From assembly GCA_026391805.1 (NCBI GenBank), contig JAPLDJ010000023.1, positions 1 through 64,000 of the forward strand: a DNA stretch of 64,000 nt. Direction: 5' to 3'. The notes below the pieces were generated by a model. It saw only the letters and a list, made by a program, of their open reading frames with translations, made no database searches and was not told where the DNA came from. This document shows, one piece after another, positions 1-8,866 of this stretch. Each line of letters opens with the position of its first letter. The stretch's first letter is position 1. A program made the position numbers and the translations under genes. Origin of the DNA: Bacteroidota bacterium (GTDB lineage: Bacteria; Bacteroidota; Bacteroidia; Bacteroidales; FEN-979).

Positions 1-47
1 TTTAATGAAAGCATAGGCCAATTGGAAGTCGTTGTGATGTGTCTTTG

Positions 48-55
48 CAAAAGTA
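48..55 (-). promoter_or_regulatory. Possible -7 promoter box for a leftward gene outside the window
   Basis: Read leftward the bases give TACTTTTG, which fits the Bacteroidota -7 consensus TAnnTTTG. No good TTTG lies 19-21 bases upstream. The leftward gene would start beyond the left edge. A pair of direct repeats (95-131) sits just upstream, which suggests a regulated promoter. The rest of 1-176 is AT-rich and holds no gene I can support. Confidence 0.35.
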
Positions 56-94
56 TTAATAATGTCCTTAAAGAGATTACTTTTGTAAAATTAT

Positions 95-131
95 TTTACA
101 ATTCGTTTTGAATATCTTTACAATTCGTTTT
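95..131. repeat. Pair of 15-bp direct repeats, 22-bp period (possible tandem operator)
   Basis: TTTACAATTCGTTTT occurs at 95-109 and again, identically, at 117-131. The 22-bp offset is two helical turns, so both copies would face the same side of the DNA. The core ACAATTCGT differs at one position from the published degenerate LytTR half-site, and LytTR regulators bind direct repeats at about this spacing. That assignment is inference; the repeat itself is directly visible. Confidence 0.6.
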
Positions 132-176
132 TGCGATTATAAATGGAATAAATAACGCAGCAAACGTGATTTAATT

Positions 177-839
177 TTATGCAGATGTTTTTTCGATCAC
201 GCCGTCGCGGATCAGTAATTTCCGGTCGGCCATATTGGCAAGATCAGCATTATGGGTCACGATCACATAGGTCTGGTTGAAGGAATTCCGGAGGCTGAAG
301 AAAAGTGAGTGTAACTCAACAGCAGAAGCCGAATCGAGGTTTCCTGAAGGCTCATCGGCCAGGACCACATCCGGGCTGTTGATCAGGGCACGGGCCACGG
401 CCACGCGCTGTTGCTCGCCACCCGACAATTCGGCAGGTTTATGGTGAAACCGCTCCTTCAGTCCCATGAAGCTCAGCAGGTCCATGGCTTTTTTTTCAAC
501 TTCCTTCCGGTTCCTGCCCCCGATAAATCCGGGAATACAGATGTTCTCAAGCGCAGTGAATTCGGGAAGCAAATGATGGAACTGAAATACAAAACCGATG
601 TGCCGGTTCCGGAATGCGGCCAGTTTTTTATCGGACAATTTCCTGACATTCACCCCGTTCACTTCCACAACACCAGCATCCGCCCTGTCGAGTGTCCCCA
701 TGATGTGCAGCAGGGTTGACTTCCCCGCTCCTGAGGCGCCCACGATCGAAATGATCTCCCCTTTACCGATCGACAGGCTGATGCCTTTCAGCACCTCAAG
801 GCTTCCGTAGGATTTATGGATATCGTTTACCAGTATCAT
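177..839 (-). CDS. ABC transporter ATP-binding protein, LolD/FtsE/MacB type
   Basis: ATPase subunit of an ABC transporter of the lipoprotein-release (LolCDE) or MacB class. It binds and hydrolyses ATP on the cytoplasmic face of the inner membrane. Visible motifs are Walker [10 protein letters not shown], the family signature LSGGEQQR, Walker B VVLADEP and a switch histidine in VTHN. The length of about 220 residues is normal. I chose the ATG at 839, giving [12 protein letters not shown], because homologues begin at this strand; an in-frame ATG at 860 would add seven residues. No permease gene is adjacent here, and Bacteroidota often encode LolD away from LolCE. Which transporter it serves is not decidable from the window. 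Confidence 0.88.
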   Translation of the reverse strand: MILVNDIHKSYGSLEVLKGISLSIGKGEIISIVGASGAGKSTLLHIMGTLDRADAGVVEVNGVNVRKLSDKKLAAFRNRHIGFVFQFHHLLPEFTALENICIPGFIGGRNRKEVEKKAMDLLSFMGLKERFHHKPAELSGGEQQRVAVARALINSPDVVLADEPSGNLDSASAVELHSLFFSLRNSFNQTYVIVTHNADLANMADRKLLIRDGVIEKTSA

Positions 840-963
840 TCCGCTCAAATCAGGGATCAAAGGTAAGAATTCTTTGGCATTTACCCTCTATCCGGGTGCG
901 ATTAGAATGATGTACATCACATGAAACCTGACCATTATTTTAGTATCTTTCGAAAAAAATCCC

Positions 964-2595
964 ATGAAAAAGGATCTTCGTATTTTTATGATCGTCTTCT
1001 GGCTCTCCATCTTATCTTTCCAACAGGCAAACTGCCAGGTCCCCGAGATCAAATGGCATTATGACGTAAATGCCCCGGCATTCGGCCAGGCGGCATCTGC
1101 CGACATCGATAATGACGGCAAACCCGAGATCGTCTTCAGCACGTACATGAACGATGGGGAGATCTATGCCCTCAATGCCGAAAACGGCTCCCTGCTGTGG
1201 CATTACAAAACGGGCAACTGCAATGATGCGGGGCCTGTCATTTACGATGTTGACATGGATGGCAACCCGGAAGTGATCCTGGCCAGTTCATGCCTCACCT
1301 GGACCTATTGTTTTGACGGCGCCACCGGTGGCGTCAAATGGCAAACTCCGACCGGGGGAACCGATTCGCCGCCTTCCATCGGCGATGTTGATAATGACGG
1401 AAAACCCGAGATCCTCCACGGTGAATTTAACGGTTCGGTGATCTGCATCAATGGTGAAGACGGATCAATCTCTTGGGAAAAAGAGATCGACGGCAATGCT
1501 TCGATTCAGACCTCCGCTTCCATCCTCGATGTGGATGGCAACGGACAACTTGATTTCGTCGTCGCCAATTGGAGTTATGCCTCGAGCAATCACATCTGGG
1601 CATTCCGCGGAGATAACCGGCAGCAGCTCTGGCAAAGCGACCTTCCCACCGATGTGATCTATCACGGCGGTTCGTTCGCCGATCTCGACGGCGACGGAAA
1701 GCCTGAGCTGGCTTTCGGCTGTTACGACTATAATGTTTATCTCCTGAATGCAGAAGACGGCTCGGAAAAATGGCATTTCTACATGGGTAATTACAATTAT
1801 GTCGGCGGACCTGTGGTATTGGGTGATGTCAACAACGACGACCATTATGAGCTGTTGGCAGCCGGCTGGTACAAGATGAAGGCAATACGGTCGACCGGTA
1901 CGGAACTCTGGAATTACAACATCCCGGGTTATGCATCCTGCTTCCGGGGAACAGCCCTTTCCGACATCGATGGCGACAATATTCTTGAACTGGTCTTCGG
2001 CACTTCGGAAGGAAAGGTCATTGCGCTGGAAGGTGAATCCGGTGTCAAAAAGTGGATCCTCGATCTCGCTGCAGAATACGGAGATACCCTCGACATCGAC
2101 CATGCCCCGGTAATCGGTGATTTTGACGGGGACGGAAAACTTGAGGGATTTGTGGTCGGCGGATTTACAGATTATCCCAACATCAGCAACGATTACGGAC
2201 GGGCATACTGTTTCTCGCTCGGCGACGGAACCACTCCCCCCTGGCCGATGTTCCAGCACGATGTTGAAAGAAGCTCCTGCCTCAAACCTGACTGGCATGT
2301 CGGAATTCCCGCACAGGCAAATACCCGTGAAATTATTGTGAATGCCGCCCCGAATCCGTTCCATGACAACCTTCGTATCAGGGTATCGCTGTCACATCCC
2401 GGACCGGTTAGGATGGATCTTTGTGACCTATCGGGAAGATTTATCCAGCAACTGGTCAATAACAATATTCATTCAGGCGACTTTGTTTATGAGATCAGCT
2501 TCCTTCCGGGTGAACCGGCACCGGGAACATATCTGCTGAAGGTCAGCAGCGGAAAATTGACAAAGACCATAAAGGTTTTTAAAATTGAAGATTGA
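964..2595 (+). CDS. Secreted FG-GAP/VCBS-repeat protein with T9SS C-terminal sorting domain
   Basis: A 543-residue exported protein. Residues 1-24 form a Sec signal peptide. About eight repeats of the form DxDxDGxPEI follow (for example DIDNDGKPEI and DLDGDGKPEL), the calcium-binding loops of an integrin-alpha-like FG-GAP beta-propeller. Roughly the last 80 residues look like a type A T9SS sorting domain: NAAPNPFHDNLRI, then GPVRMDLCDLSGR, ending in KTIKVFKIED. The mature protein is therefore expected outside the cell or anchored at the surface after T9SS export. FG-GAP propellers commonly bind ligands; no catalytic domain is visible. It is a monocistronic rightward gene, divergent from the ABC ATPase. 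Family call is strong, function unknown. Confidence 0.9.
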   Translation: MKKDLRIFMIVFWLSILSFQQANCQVPEIKWHYDVNAPAFGQAASADIDNDGKPEIVFSTYMNDGEIYALNAENGSLLWHYKTGNCNDAGPVIYDVDMDGNPEVILASSCLTWTYCFDGATGGVKWQTPTGGTDSPPSIGDVDNDGKPEILHGEFNGSVICINGEDGSISWEKEIDGNASIQTSASILDVDGNGQLDFVVANWSYASSNHIWAFRGDNRQQLWQSDLPTDVIYHGGSFADLDGDGKPELAFGCYDYNVYLLNAEDGSEKWHFYMGNYNYVGGPVVLGDVNNDDHYELLAAGWYKMKAIRSTGTELWNYNIPGYASCFRGTALSDIDGDNILELVFGTSEGKVIALEGESGVKKWILDLAAEYGDTLDIDHAPVIGDFDGDGKLEGFVVGGFTDYPNISNDYGRAYCFSLGDGTTPPWPMFQHDVERSSCLKPDWHVGIPAQANTREIIVNAAPNPFHDNLRIRVSLSHPGPVRMDLCDLSGRFIQQLVNNNIHSGDFVYEISFLPGEPAPGTYLLKVSSGKLTKTIKVFKIED

Positions 2596-2765
2596 TGTTT
2601 GGAGCAAAATTTCTGTGAAATTTCTGTGTTAATCCGTGTAAATCTGTGGTGAGGAATGAGGAGGTTGCTTCAGCACTTCGTGATTCGCAATGACAAGGTA
2701 AATATGTAAAAGAAGGAGATTGCCTCGCTTCGCTCGCAATAAATAAATCGTAAATCGAAAACCGT
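2596..2765 (+). repeat. Intergenic word repeats (CTGTG-type and GCGAAGCGAGGC-type)
   Basis: The gap before sucC has no gene. It holds degenerate short words: tgtgaaatttctgtg and gtaaatctgtggtg (2612-2652), then a piece reading ttcgtgattcgcaatgac paired with gattgcctcgcttcgctc (2675-2740), then aaatcgtaaatcg (2745-2778). The same words recur at 8769-8861, 9596-9628, 9722-9768 and 22351-22395. Confidence 0.6.
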
Positions 2766-2812
2766 AAATCGTAAATCCCCCAAACCTATATCGAAAATTA
2801 CATTTGATTTTC

Positions 2813-2820
2813 TACCTTTG
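2813..2820 (+). promoter_or_regulatory. -7 promoter box for sucC
   Basis: TACCTTTG matches TAnnTTTG exactly and sits 20 bases before the sucC ATG, predicting a leader of about 14 bases. No clear TTTG is found at -33. Confidence 0.5.
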
Positions 2821-2840
2821 AGCCATTAAACCGACCTCCT

Positions 2841-4031
2841 ATGAACCTACATGAATTCCAGAGCAAGTCAATCCTGAAGAAATACGGAGTTTTAATCCCG
2901 GAAGGGATCCTTGCCCACACGATCGGCGAGGCCGTGAAGGCTGCAGAGATCATCCAGAACATTACCGGCAGCGACCGGTGGGTGATCAAGGCACAGGTTC
3001 ATGCGGGCGGACGCGGGAAGGGCGGCGGTGTGAAGGTTGCAAAAACGATTGAGGAGGTCAGGCAGTATGCCAGCCAGATCATCGGGATGCAATTGGTGAC
3101 GCCCCAGACCAGCGCCGAAGGGAAGAAAGTCAGAAAGGTGCTGGTGGAACAGAACATCTATTACCCCGGGCCGACGGATCCTGCAGAATTTTACCTCAGT
3201 GTACTGCTGAACCGCCAGAAAGGCCACACAATTCTGATGTACTCTCCCCGCGGAGGTATGGATATTGAGAAAGTCGCTGAAGAAACCCCGGAACAGATCT
3301 TCACCGAAGAGGTCGATCCGAAGGTCGGGCTTCAGCCGTTCCAGGCGCGCAAAGTGGCATTTAACCTCGGCCTCAGCGGCGAAGCCTACAAGAACATGAT
3401 CAAATTCGTGAACGCCATCTATGCTGCATACGACGGCTGCGATGCTTCGCTGATCGAGATCAACCCGGTTTTCAAGACGTCCGACAACAAGATCCTTGCT
3501 GCGGATGCAAAAATCGTTATCGACAATAATGCGCTCTTCCGCCACCAGGATATTGCTGCCATGCGTGATTTTGACGAAGAGGATCCGATCGAAGTTGAAG
3601 CTACCCGCAACGACCTGAATTATGTGAAGCTCGACGGGAATGTCGGATGTATGGTCAATGGCGCAGGACTGGCCATGGCCACGATGGACATCATCAAATT
3701 GTCGGGCGGAGACCCTGCCAATTTCCTGGACGTCGGCGGTTCAGCCAATGCAAAACGCGTGGAGGAAGGGTTCAGGATCATCATGAAAGATCCGAATGTC
3801 AAAGCCATCCTGCTGAACATTTTCGGTGGTATCGTCCGGTGCGACCGCGTCGCCCAGGGCGTCGTGGATGCCTATAAGAACATCGGGGAGATCAGCATTC
3901 CCATCATCGTCAGGCTTCAGGGGACAAACGCCATTGAAGGCAAGAAGATCATCGATGATTCGGGACTTCAGGTACATTCGGCCATCACGCTCCAGGAAGC
4001 TGCCATCCTGGTTACAGAAGTCCTGACGTAA
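2841..4031 (+). CDS. sucC: Succinyl-CoA synthetase beta subunit (ADP-forming)
   Basis: Beta subunit of succinate-CoA ligase, the TCA step converting succinyl-CoA plus ADP/GDP and phosphate to succinate and ATP/GTP. It opens with [17 protein letters not shown], and the ATP-grasp region includes [14 protein letters not shown]. Metal-binding INPVF and the C-terminal [10 protein letters not shown] loop that meets the alpha-subunit phosphohistidine are present. At 396 residues it has the family's usual length. The start is supported by a TACCTTTG box 20 bases upstream. The alpha-subunit gene sucD is not adjacent; the next gene is convergent and overlaps the 3' end by 20 bases, so sucD must lie elsewhere. 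Confidence 0.96.
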   Translation: MNLHEFQSKSILKKYGVLIPEGILAHTIGEAVKAAEIIQNITGSDRWVIKAQVHAGGRGKGGGVKVAKTIEEVRQYASQIIGMQLVTPQTSAEGKKVRKVLVEQNIYYPGPTDPAEFYLSVLLNRQKGHTILMYSPRGGMDIEKVAEETPEQIFTEEVDPKVGLQPFQARKVAFNLGLSGEAYKNMIKFVNAIYAAYDGCDASLIEINPVFKTSDNKILAADAKIVIDNNALFRHQDIAAMRDFDEEDPIEVEATRNDLNYVKLDGNVGCMVNGAGLAMATMDIIKLSGGDPANFLDVGGSANAKRVEEGFRIIMKDPNVKAILLNIFGGIVRCDRVAQGVVDAYKNIGEISIPIIVRLQGTNAIEGKKIIDDSGLQVHSAITLQEAAILVTEVLT

Positions 4032-5292
4032 CCTGGTATTCTTCTTCTTTCTTCATCAGGAACAATCTGATCTGATCAAGTTCCTTTAAAGGCGACCGTT
4101 TAAAAGAAATAGCAGCCAGGTCAATCTTCATTTCTTCAGTTTCCGCAGGATAATACTTCCTCATGAACGCAGACAGATGGTCTTCGTCTGTACCCGTTGT
4201 ATCCTGCTGGCGGTTTTTCAGGTATTGTAAAATGCGCAGACCGTCGAATTTTTCATGGCAGGCCCTGATAAATGTTTTCGGATCCCGGGCATTTTGACGC
4301 AACGGCAGGAAAGGGTCTTCTTCTTTCAGCAGATTTCTTAAAAATTCCACCACGGGCGTTGATCCTGTCCGGAAAAAAAACTCTTCAAAAAGATCCGTCG
4401 TCATTTTCAGCTCATCAAAAAGATGAGAGGCATATACCGGATAACTGGACCAGTCGCCCATATTCCCTTTGATCATGGCTGGCCCGGTGCCGAAATAAAC
4501 ACGGTCGGAAAAGCGGGCAGCAGGATAAACTTTCTCCGTGTTATTAAACAGCATCTTCCCGTATTTCCGCATTTTCTGGAGGAAATAAAAATCCTCACCG
4601 CTCATCTTCGGCGTCATGCCCCCGATAGCCCTGTAAGCCCAAACCGGGAAAGCCATCGCCGATCCGAGCGCTGTAAACGTATACGGACTACTGATCCGCC
4701 AGAGATTAAGCGAATAATACCGCATGTAGATCTCATAGCGAAGAATGGCCCGGTCGGCATCCTCCCGGCCAGTCAACTTGTGAAAATAGGGAACAGCAAG
4801 CGCTACAGCTTCAGGGTGCGAAGCAAAATTTCCGGTAACGGACGAAAAATAATGTTCTGAAAATGTGGTATCCGCATCAAGACTTATGATAATATCCTGA
4901 TCCCGGGCAACGCGTTCGATCGCATCCATGACGGTTTTCCGCGCCCATCCTACCCCGTGCCGTTTTCCTTTCCATCCGTTTCCGGGCGTGCACCGGTCGA
5001 TCACCGTGATATCGGATCCGCTGAATTCCTCCAGGTAACAGAGGGTTTGCAGGTTGGCTTCGCAGATGGCTCTTTTGTCCGGGATCTCCCACCATTCATC
5101 CGGTTGGTTTACGCATGCAAATACCCTGAATGATTGATAATCCTGGTGCAAAATGCAATCCATAAGCCGCGGAAGCAACTCCGATTCATTCAGGATGGGA
5201 AGGGCAATATAAAGAACAGGAAGATCTTGTTTATTCAATCCCGGAATAATATTTAAGGAACTGAACCCGCTCATAGTCGGCAGGATTTTCAA
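4012..5292 (-). CDS. Family 2-like glycosyltransferase
   Basis: A 426-residue soluble glycosyltransferase with GT-A fold features. The N-terminus LYIALPILNESELLPRL is the nucleotide-sugar-binding start of GT2 enzymes. SLDADTTF supplies the DxD metal site, and GGMTPKMSGEDFYF carries the ED acceptor-site motif. I see no membrane segment, so it probably acts at the cytoplasmic face of the inner membrane. Sugar and acceptor cannot be read from sequence. It overlaps the upstream dihydroorotate-dehydrogenase-like gene by 62 bases and the convergent sucC by 20 bases. A second ATG seven codons in (MSGFSS) is an alternative start. Confidence 0.82.
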   Translation of the reverse strand: MKILPTMSGFSSLNIIPGLNKQDLPVLYIALPILNESELLPRLMDCILHQDYQSFRVFACVNQPDEWWEIPDKRAICEANLQTLCYLEEFSGSDITVIDRCTPGNGWKGKRHGVGWARKTVMDAIERVARDQDIIISLDADTTFSEHYFSSVTGNFASHPEAVALAVPYFHKLTGREDADRAILRYEIYMRYYSLNLWRISSPYTFTALGSAMAFPVWAYRAIGGMTPKMSGEDFYFLQKMRKYGKMLFNNTEKVYPAARFSDRVYFGTGPAMIKGNMGDWSSYPVYASHLFDELKMTTDLFEEFFFRTGSTPVVEFLRNLLKEEDPFLPLRQNARDPKTFIRACHEKFDGLRILQYLKNRQQDTTGTDEDHLSAFMRKYYPAETEEMKIDLAAISFKRSPLKELDQIRLFLMKKEEEYQVTSGLL

Positions 5293-6214
5293 CCTGGCGA
5301 AGGCTCATCTTGCCGATGATCTCCGACACGGAAGAATAATTGTGCCGTTGCAGGTAATCTTCAAGGAATTTAAGCATCTTGCCGATCGCGGATGGACCCA
5401 GTGTGTAACAGATGGAAACGACCTCTGCAGCCTTTGCACCTGCAAGCAACACCTTTACCAATGCTTTTCCGTCGTGGACGCCGGAGGAAGCGGCGATGTC
5501 GCAATAGATCCGGTCGGCCAGCATCGCGATCCAGCGCAGCGGAAGATTGATGTCATCCGGGCTACTGAAAACCGGTCCGGCCGTGACCTTCAACTCTTCG
5601 ATATCGATGTCGGGCGAAAAAAACCTGTTGAAAAGGACCATCCCCTTGATCCCTGTAAATGAGAACCGGAGCAATGCATTTGACAGTCCGGAGAAATACG
5701 GGCTGACCTTGACGCTGACCGGGATTGAAACCTTCATCAGCACCTGGTTCAGGATCTCAATATAGTTTTCCTCGATCAGAGCACCCATTCGCTGGGGATC
5801 GGAAGGGAGGAAAAAGATGTTCAGCTCGAGTGCATCAGCGCCTGCTGCTTCAATTTCACCGGCAAATGAAGGCCATTCATAAGGCGTGATGCAATTGATG
5901 CTGGCGATCACAGGAATGGTGAGTACCTTCTTGCACCTGGAGACCAGGTCGAGGTAATCCTCCAGAACCCTCTGCTTGGTATGACGGCTGATGTATTCAT
6001 GCGCTTCCGGGTAAGGTTCTCCAAGGTTTACCTCACTGACCTTGTCCTTGTAATTATGGAGGATCTGTTCTTCGAAGAGGGATTTCAGCACGATGGCCGA
6101 TGCCCCGGCCTTTTCAAGTTCAAGGATGTCGGCAAGGTTCGAAGTAAGACCGGAACTGCCGGCGATGATGGGGTTTTTTAGCTTCAGCCCCATGTATTTT
6201 GTTGTCAGGTCCAT
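5231..6214 (-). CDS. Dihydroorotate dehydrogenase-like FMN-barrel protein
   Basis: A 327-residue TIM-barrel flavoprotein of the dihydroorotate dehydrogenase superfamily. The opening MDLTTKYMGLKLKNPII is the typical class 1 start. The substrate-loop region reads LELNIFFLPSDP where true PyrD has a conserved asparagine-rich segment with a catalytic Cys or Ser, so it is probably not the pyrimidine-pathway enzyme. Phosphate-loop and FMN-site residues appear near the C-terminus (SGVHDGKALVKVLLAGA). Homologues in Bacteroidota are usually annotated only as PyrD-like. It is probably co-transcribed with the overlapping glycosyltransferase. Substrate unknown. Confidence 0.85.
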   Translation of the reverse strand: MDLTTKYMGLKLKNPIIAGSSGLTSNLADILELEKAGASAIVLKSLFEEQILHNYKDKVSEVNLGEPYPEAHEYISRHTKQRVLEDYLDLVSRCKKVLTIPVIASINCITPYEWPSFAGEIEAAGADALELNIFFLPSDPQRMGALIEENYIEILNQVLMKVSIPVSVKVSPYFSGLSNALLRFSFTGIKGMVLFNRFFSPDIDIEELKVTAGPVFSSPDDINLPLRWIAMLADRIYCDIAASSGVHDGKALVKVLLAGAKAAEVVSICYTLGPSAIGKMLKFLEDYLQRHNYSSVSEIIGKMSLRQVENPADYERVQFLKYYSGIE

Positions 6215-6256
6215 ATCTTGGTTTTAATTTCGGAAACCTTTTCGCAGGCGTCAGGA

Positions 6257-7876
6257 TCAATGTTTGATGCCCGGTTTATCAAAGGCCGAATCGTCGTTTA
6301 TAACCTCTATCGCTTTCTGTACTTCGTGGTCATATGCGTTGATGATTTGATAAGAAGCATTCACATCCCACAGTTTCTGGGCGATCAGGGATTTGAGCTG
6401 GGACTTGATCAGCGTCTCAGAAAGCCCGAATTGCTTTTCGTCCATCTTCACCCCCTGCTTTTCTGCCAGTGCGAGAAAATCTTTCATAAATTCATCGTCG
6501 AGGATGAATTTCTTTTCAAATGAAGAGAAATCAGGATAGGAACGCTGAAGGCTGCTCCGGTTCTTGTCCACATACTCCCCGATAAACATGTTGATCACGT
6601 TTTTCCTTCGCAGGTTAAGAAAATAATCGGTGAAGGGGGTGGTGTCGAGGGGGATGAAAACATCGGGCATGATCCCTCCGCCGCCATATACAACGCGGCC
6701 TTTGGAAGTATGGAACTTCAGCGAATCCGGGAATTTGATGCTGTCGGGGTTTTCCATCTCGCCATGCTTGTAACGGGTGGAATAATCATCGTAATATTTA
6801 TCGACGCCTTCAGCATAGGATTTCTGGATGCAACGTCCGGAAGGCGTAAAATAACGCGCAGTTGTAAGCCTCACCTCGGAGCTGTCGGGAAGCGAGAACG
6901 GACGCTGAACGAGTCCTTTTCCGAATGACCTGCGTCCGACGATCAGACCGCGGTCCCAGTCCTGGACGGCGCCGGAGACGATCTCGCTTGCAGAAGCTGA
7001 ATTTTCATTGATCATGATCACCAGCTTGCCCTGCTCGAAATTCCCGTTCGTGGTAGAATTAAAATTCTCGCGGGGACTCATTCTTCCTTCTGTGTAAACG
7101 ATGAGCTTGTTGTCATCGAGGAATTGGTCTGAAAGATCGATGGCTGTATTCATATAGCCACCGCCGTTGTTGCGGAGATCGAGGATGAGATGTTTCATTC
7201 CCTGTGCTTTGAGCTTTGACATGGCTTCCATATACTCCTTCATGGAAGTGGAAGAAAACCGGGTAAGGTTGATGTAGCCAACGCCGGGAGCAATAATGTA
7301 GGAAGCATCGATGCTGTTGATCGGAATCTTGTCGCGGACGATGGTAAAGTCCAACAGTTCCTTTTTCCCCGGCCGCAGGATGGTGATGTTGACCTTTGTA
7401 CCCTTTTTACCGCGCAGCCGGTCGAAGACAAACTGGTTGGTGACTTTCTTGCCGGTCACATTTTCAGTTTCGATCTTCACGATTTTATCCCCGGAAAGAA
7501 TGCCGAGCCGCTCCGACGGGCCGCCGGGAATGGGATGAACGATGTTGATCGTATCCCGCAGGATTTCAAACTGAACCCCGATCCCCTCGAAATTTCCGAC
7601 AAGCTCTTCGTTCGCCCGCTGCAGGTCCTTCTTTGAGATGTACATCGAATGCGGATCGAGCTCCTTAAGGGTTTCGACGATGGCTTTCTCTACCAGTTTG
7701 GGTTCGTTAACGGAATCCACATATGCATATTTGATCATCTGCATCAGCGCATTGTACTTCCGCACGCCGGCCGGATCCTGCTTACCGTTCTGCCCGCTGG
7801 AAGAAACGGAGAAGAGAAAGAAGAGGATTATGATTACGGAGTAAAAACCTATGTTGTTCAGAAATTTGTTTGACAT
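6257..7876 (-). CDS. S41 family C-terminal processing protease with PDZ domain
   Basis: A 539-residue carboxyl-terminal processing protease (CtpA/Prc type), probably periplasmic and membrane-tethered. Residues about 8-30 form a signal anchor. A PDZ domain spans about residues 85-170 (GIGVQFEI, GILSGDKIVKI). The catalytic serine is in ENSASASEIVSGA, with the general-base lysine in SFGKGLVQ about 25 residues on. These proteases cleave substrates with exposed hydrophobic C-termini and act in envelope quality control. A TAATTTTG box lies at 7912-7919. The protein continues about 130 residues past the protease core, which is common in Bacteroidota. Confidence 0.93.
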   Translation of the reverse strand: MSNKFLNNIGFYSVIIILFFLFSVSSSGQNGKQDPAGVRKYNALMQMIKYAYVDSVNEPKLVEKAIVETLKELDPHSMYISKKDLQRANEELVGNFEGIGVQFEILRDTINIVHPIPGGPSERLGILSGDKIVKIETENVTGKKVTNQFVFDRLRGKKGTKVNITILRPGKKELLDFTIVRDKIPINSIDASYIIAPGVGYINLTRFSSTSMKEYMEAMSKLKAQGMKHLILDLRNNGGGYMNTAIDLSDQFLDDNKLIVYTEGRMSPRENFNSTTNGNFEQGKLVIMINENSASASEIVSGAVQDWDRGLIVGRRSFGKGLVQRPFSLPDSSEVRLTTARYFTPSGRCIQKSYAEGVDKYYDDYSTRYKHGEMENPDSIKFPDSLKFHTSKGRVVYGGGGIMPDVFIPLDTTPFTDYFLNLRRKNVINMFIGEYVDKNRSSLQRSYPDFSSFEKKFILDDEFMKDFLALAEKQGVKMDEKQFGLSETLIKSQLKSLIAQKLWDVNASYQIINAYDHEVQKAIEVINDDSAFDKPGIKH

Positions 7877-7911
7877 CTTAAAAGGCTTATTTGATAACGA
7901 TTTACAGCGTT

Positions 7912-7919
7912 CAAAATTA
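7912..7919 (-). promoter_or_regulatory. -7 box upstream of the S41 protease
   Basis: TAATTTTG on the reverse strand, 36 bases before the start codon. The extended string AATTTTGAACGC recurs upstream of surE at 25766-25777. No TTTG is visible at -33. Confidence 0.4.
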
Positions 7920-8016
7920 AGATAATTTTTTGGACTGATTATTGACAGGTGCTTTTTTAATTAATTTTAGCTTACCAAATAAGAAACGGAGATCCGTTCA
8001 AATAAGTATAAGCATC

Positions 8017-8739
8017 ATGCAGGAAGAACAAAGGAGAATGCTGAACAGCCTGATCTTTCCCGGGATCTTCGTCCTGGTGATGTGGCTCGTTAAGATCTTC
8101 GAGGTGATCTTCGGGATCGACCTTGGAGTTTACGGATTGGCACCGCTTCAGTGGAAAGGGCTGTTGGGTGTCATTACGGCACCCTTTCTTCATGCCAGTT
8201 TTTCACACCTCTCCGCCAATACCCTTCCCTTCTTTTTCCTTGGCGGAATGCTTTTTTATTTCTACCGTTCGATTGCATGGAGGAGCTTCCTGCTGATATG
8301 GCTTGTAACAGGTCTCTGGGTATGGGTCTTCGCCCGGGGCGATTCGGTGCATGTGGGCGCCAGCGGTGTGGTTTACGGCATGGCATCATTTCTCTTTTTA
8401 AGCGGCATCCTCCGTCGCGATGCACGGCTGATGTCGGTCACCCTGCTTATTGCATTTCTCTACGGCGGCCTTGTGTGGGGAATATTCCCGCAACTTTTCC
8501 CCCGCCAGCCGATCTCATGGGAATCACACCTGATGGGACTTCTTTCGGGTGCCGTTTTGGCATGGTACTACCGCAAGTCAGGCCCGCAAAGAAAGATCTA
8601 CGAATGGGAAAATGAGGAGGATGAAGAAAATGAGGGAACTGATGGAAATGAGGACAATGAAGATTTTCGTGATGGCAACCCTCCTGCTGATCCTGGACAA
8701 GGCGGAGGAACAACAATAAACTACGAGTACAAGGAATAA
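8017..8739 (+). CDS. Rhomboid family intramembrane serine protease with acidic C-terminal tail
   Basis: A polytopic inner-membrane protease of about 240 residues. The catalytic serine lies in HVGASGVVYG (GxSG motif) and the histidine in WESHLMGLLSG. Five to six hydrophobic segments are visible, and HASFSHLSANTLPFF is the conserved first-loop region. The start at 8017 (MQEEQRRMLNSL) is preferred; an upstream in-frame ATG at 7942 adds a poorly conserved stretch. The last 45 residues are strongly acidic (NEEDEENEG and similar) and repetitive at DNA level, unusual for the family. The substrate is unknown. Confidence 0.88.
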   Translation: MQEEQRRMLNSLIFPGIFVLVMWLVKIFEVIFGIDLGVYGLAPLQWKGLLGVITAPFLHASFSHLSANTLPFFFLGGMLFYFYRSIAWRSFLLIWLVTGLWVWVFARGDSVHVGASGVVYGMASFLFLSGILRRDARLMSVTLLIAFLYGGLVWGIFPQLFPRQPISWESHLMGLLSGAVLAWYYRKSGPQRKIYEWENEEDEENEGTDGNEDNEDFRDGNPPADPGQGGGTTINYEYKE

Positions 8740-8768
8740 TGCGGGAATGCGGGAATACAGGCACAAAA

Positions 8769-8815
8769 AATCTGTGAAATCCCTGCCTGCGGCAGGCAGG
8801 TGTGAAATCTGTGGT
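8769..8815 (+). repeat. 47-bp composite repeat, copy 1 (palindromic centre)
   Basis: AATCTGTGaAATCCCTGCC, followed by the palindrome CCTGCCTGCGGCAGGCAGG and then TGTGaAATCTGTGGT. Copy 2 at 9722-9768 is inverted and differs at two of 47 positions. The pair encloses the ComEA-like gene. More degenerate CTGTG words follow to 8861. Confidence 0.8.
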
Positions 8816-8866
8816 AAAAAAACATCTGTGACAAATCTGTGTAAATCTGTGGTGAAAAAAGAAACT

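Noticed and set aside
1465-2364. Long antisense reading frame (299 codons) inside the FG-GAP gene
   Set aside because: It is the mirror of a GC-rich repeat gene; no family motif, no promoter, and it lies wholly within a well-supported gene.
2892-3545. Antisense reading frame inside sucC
   Set aside because: Fully overlaps a conserved enzyme gene and has shadow-type composition.
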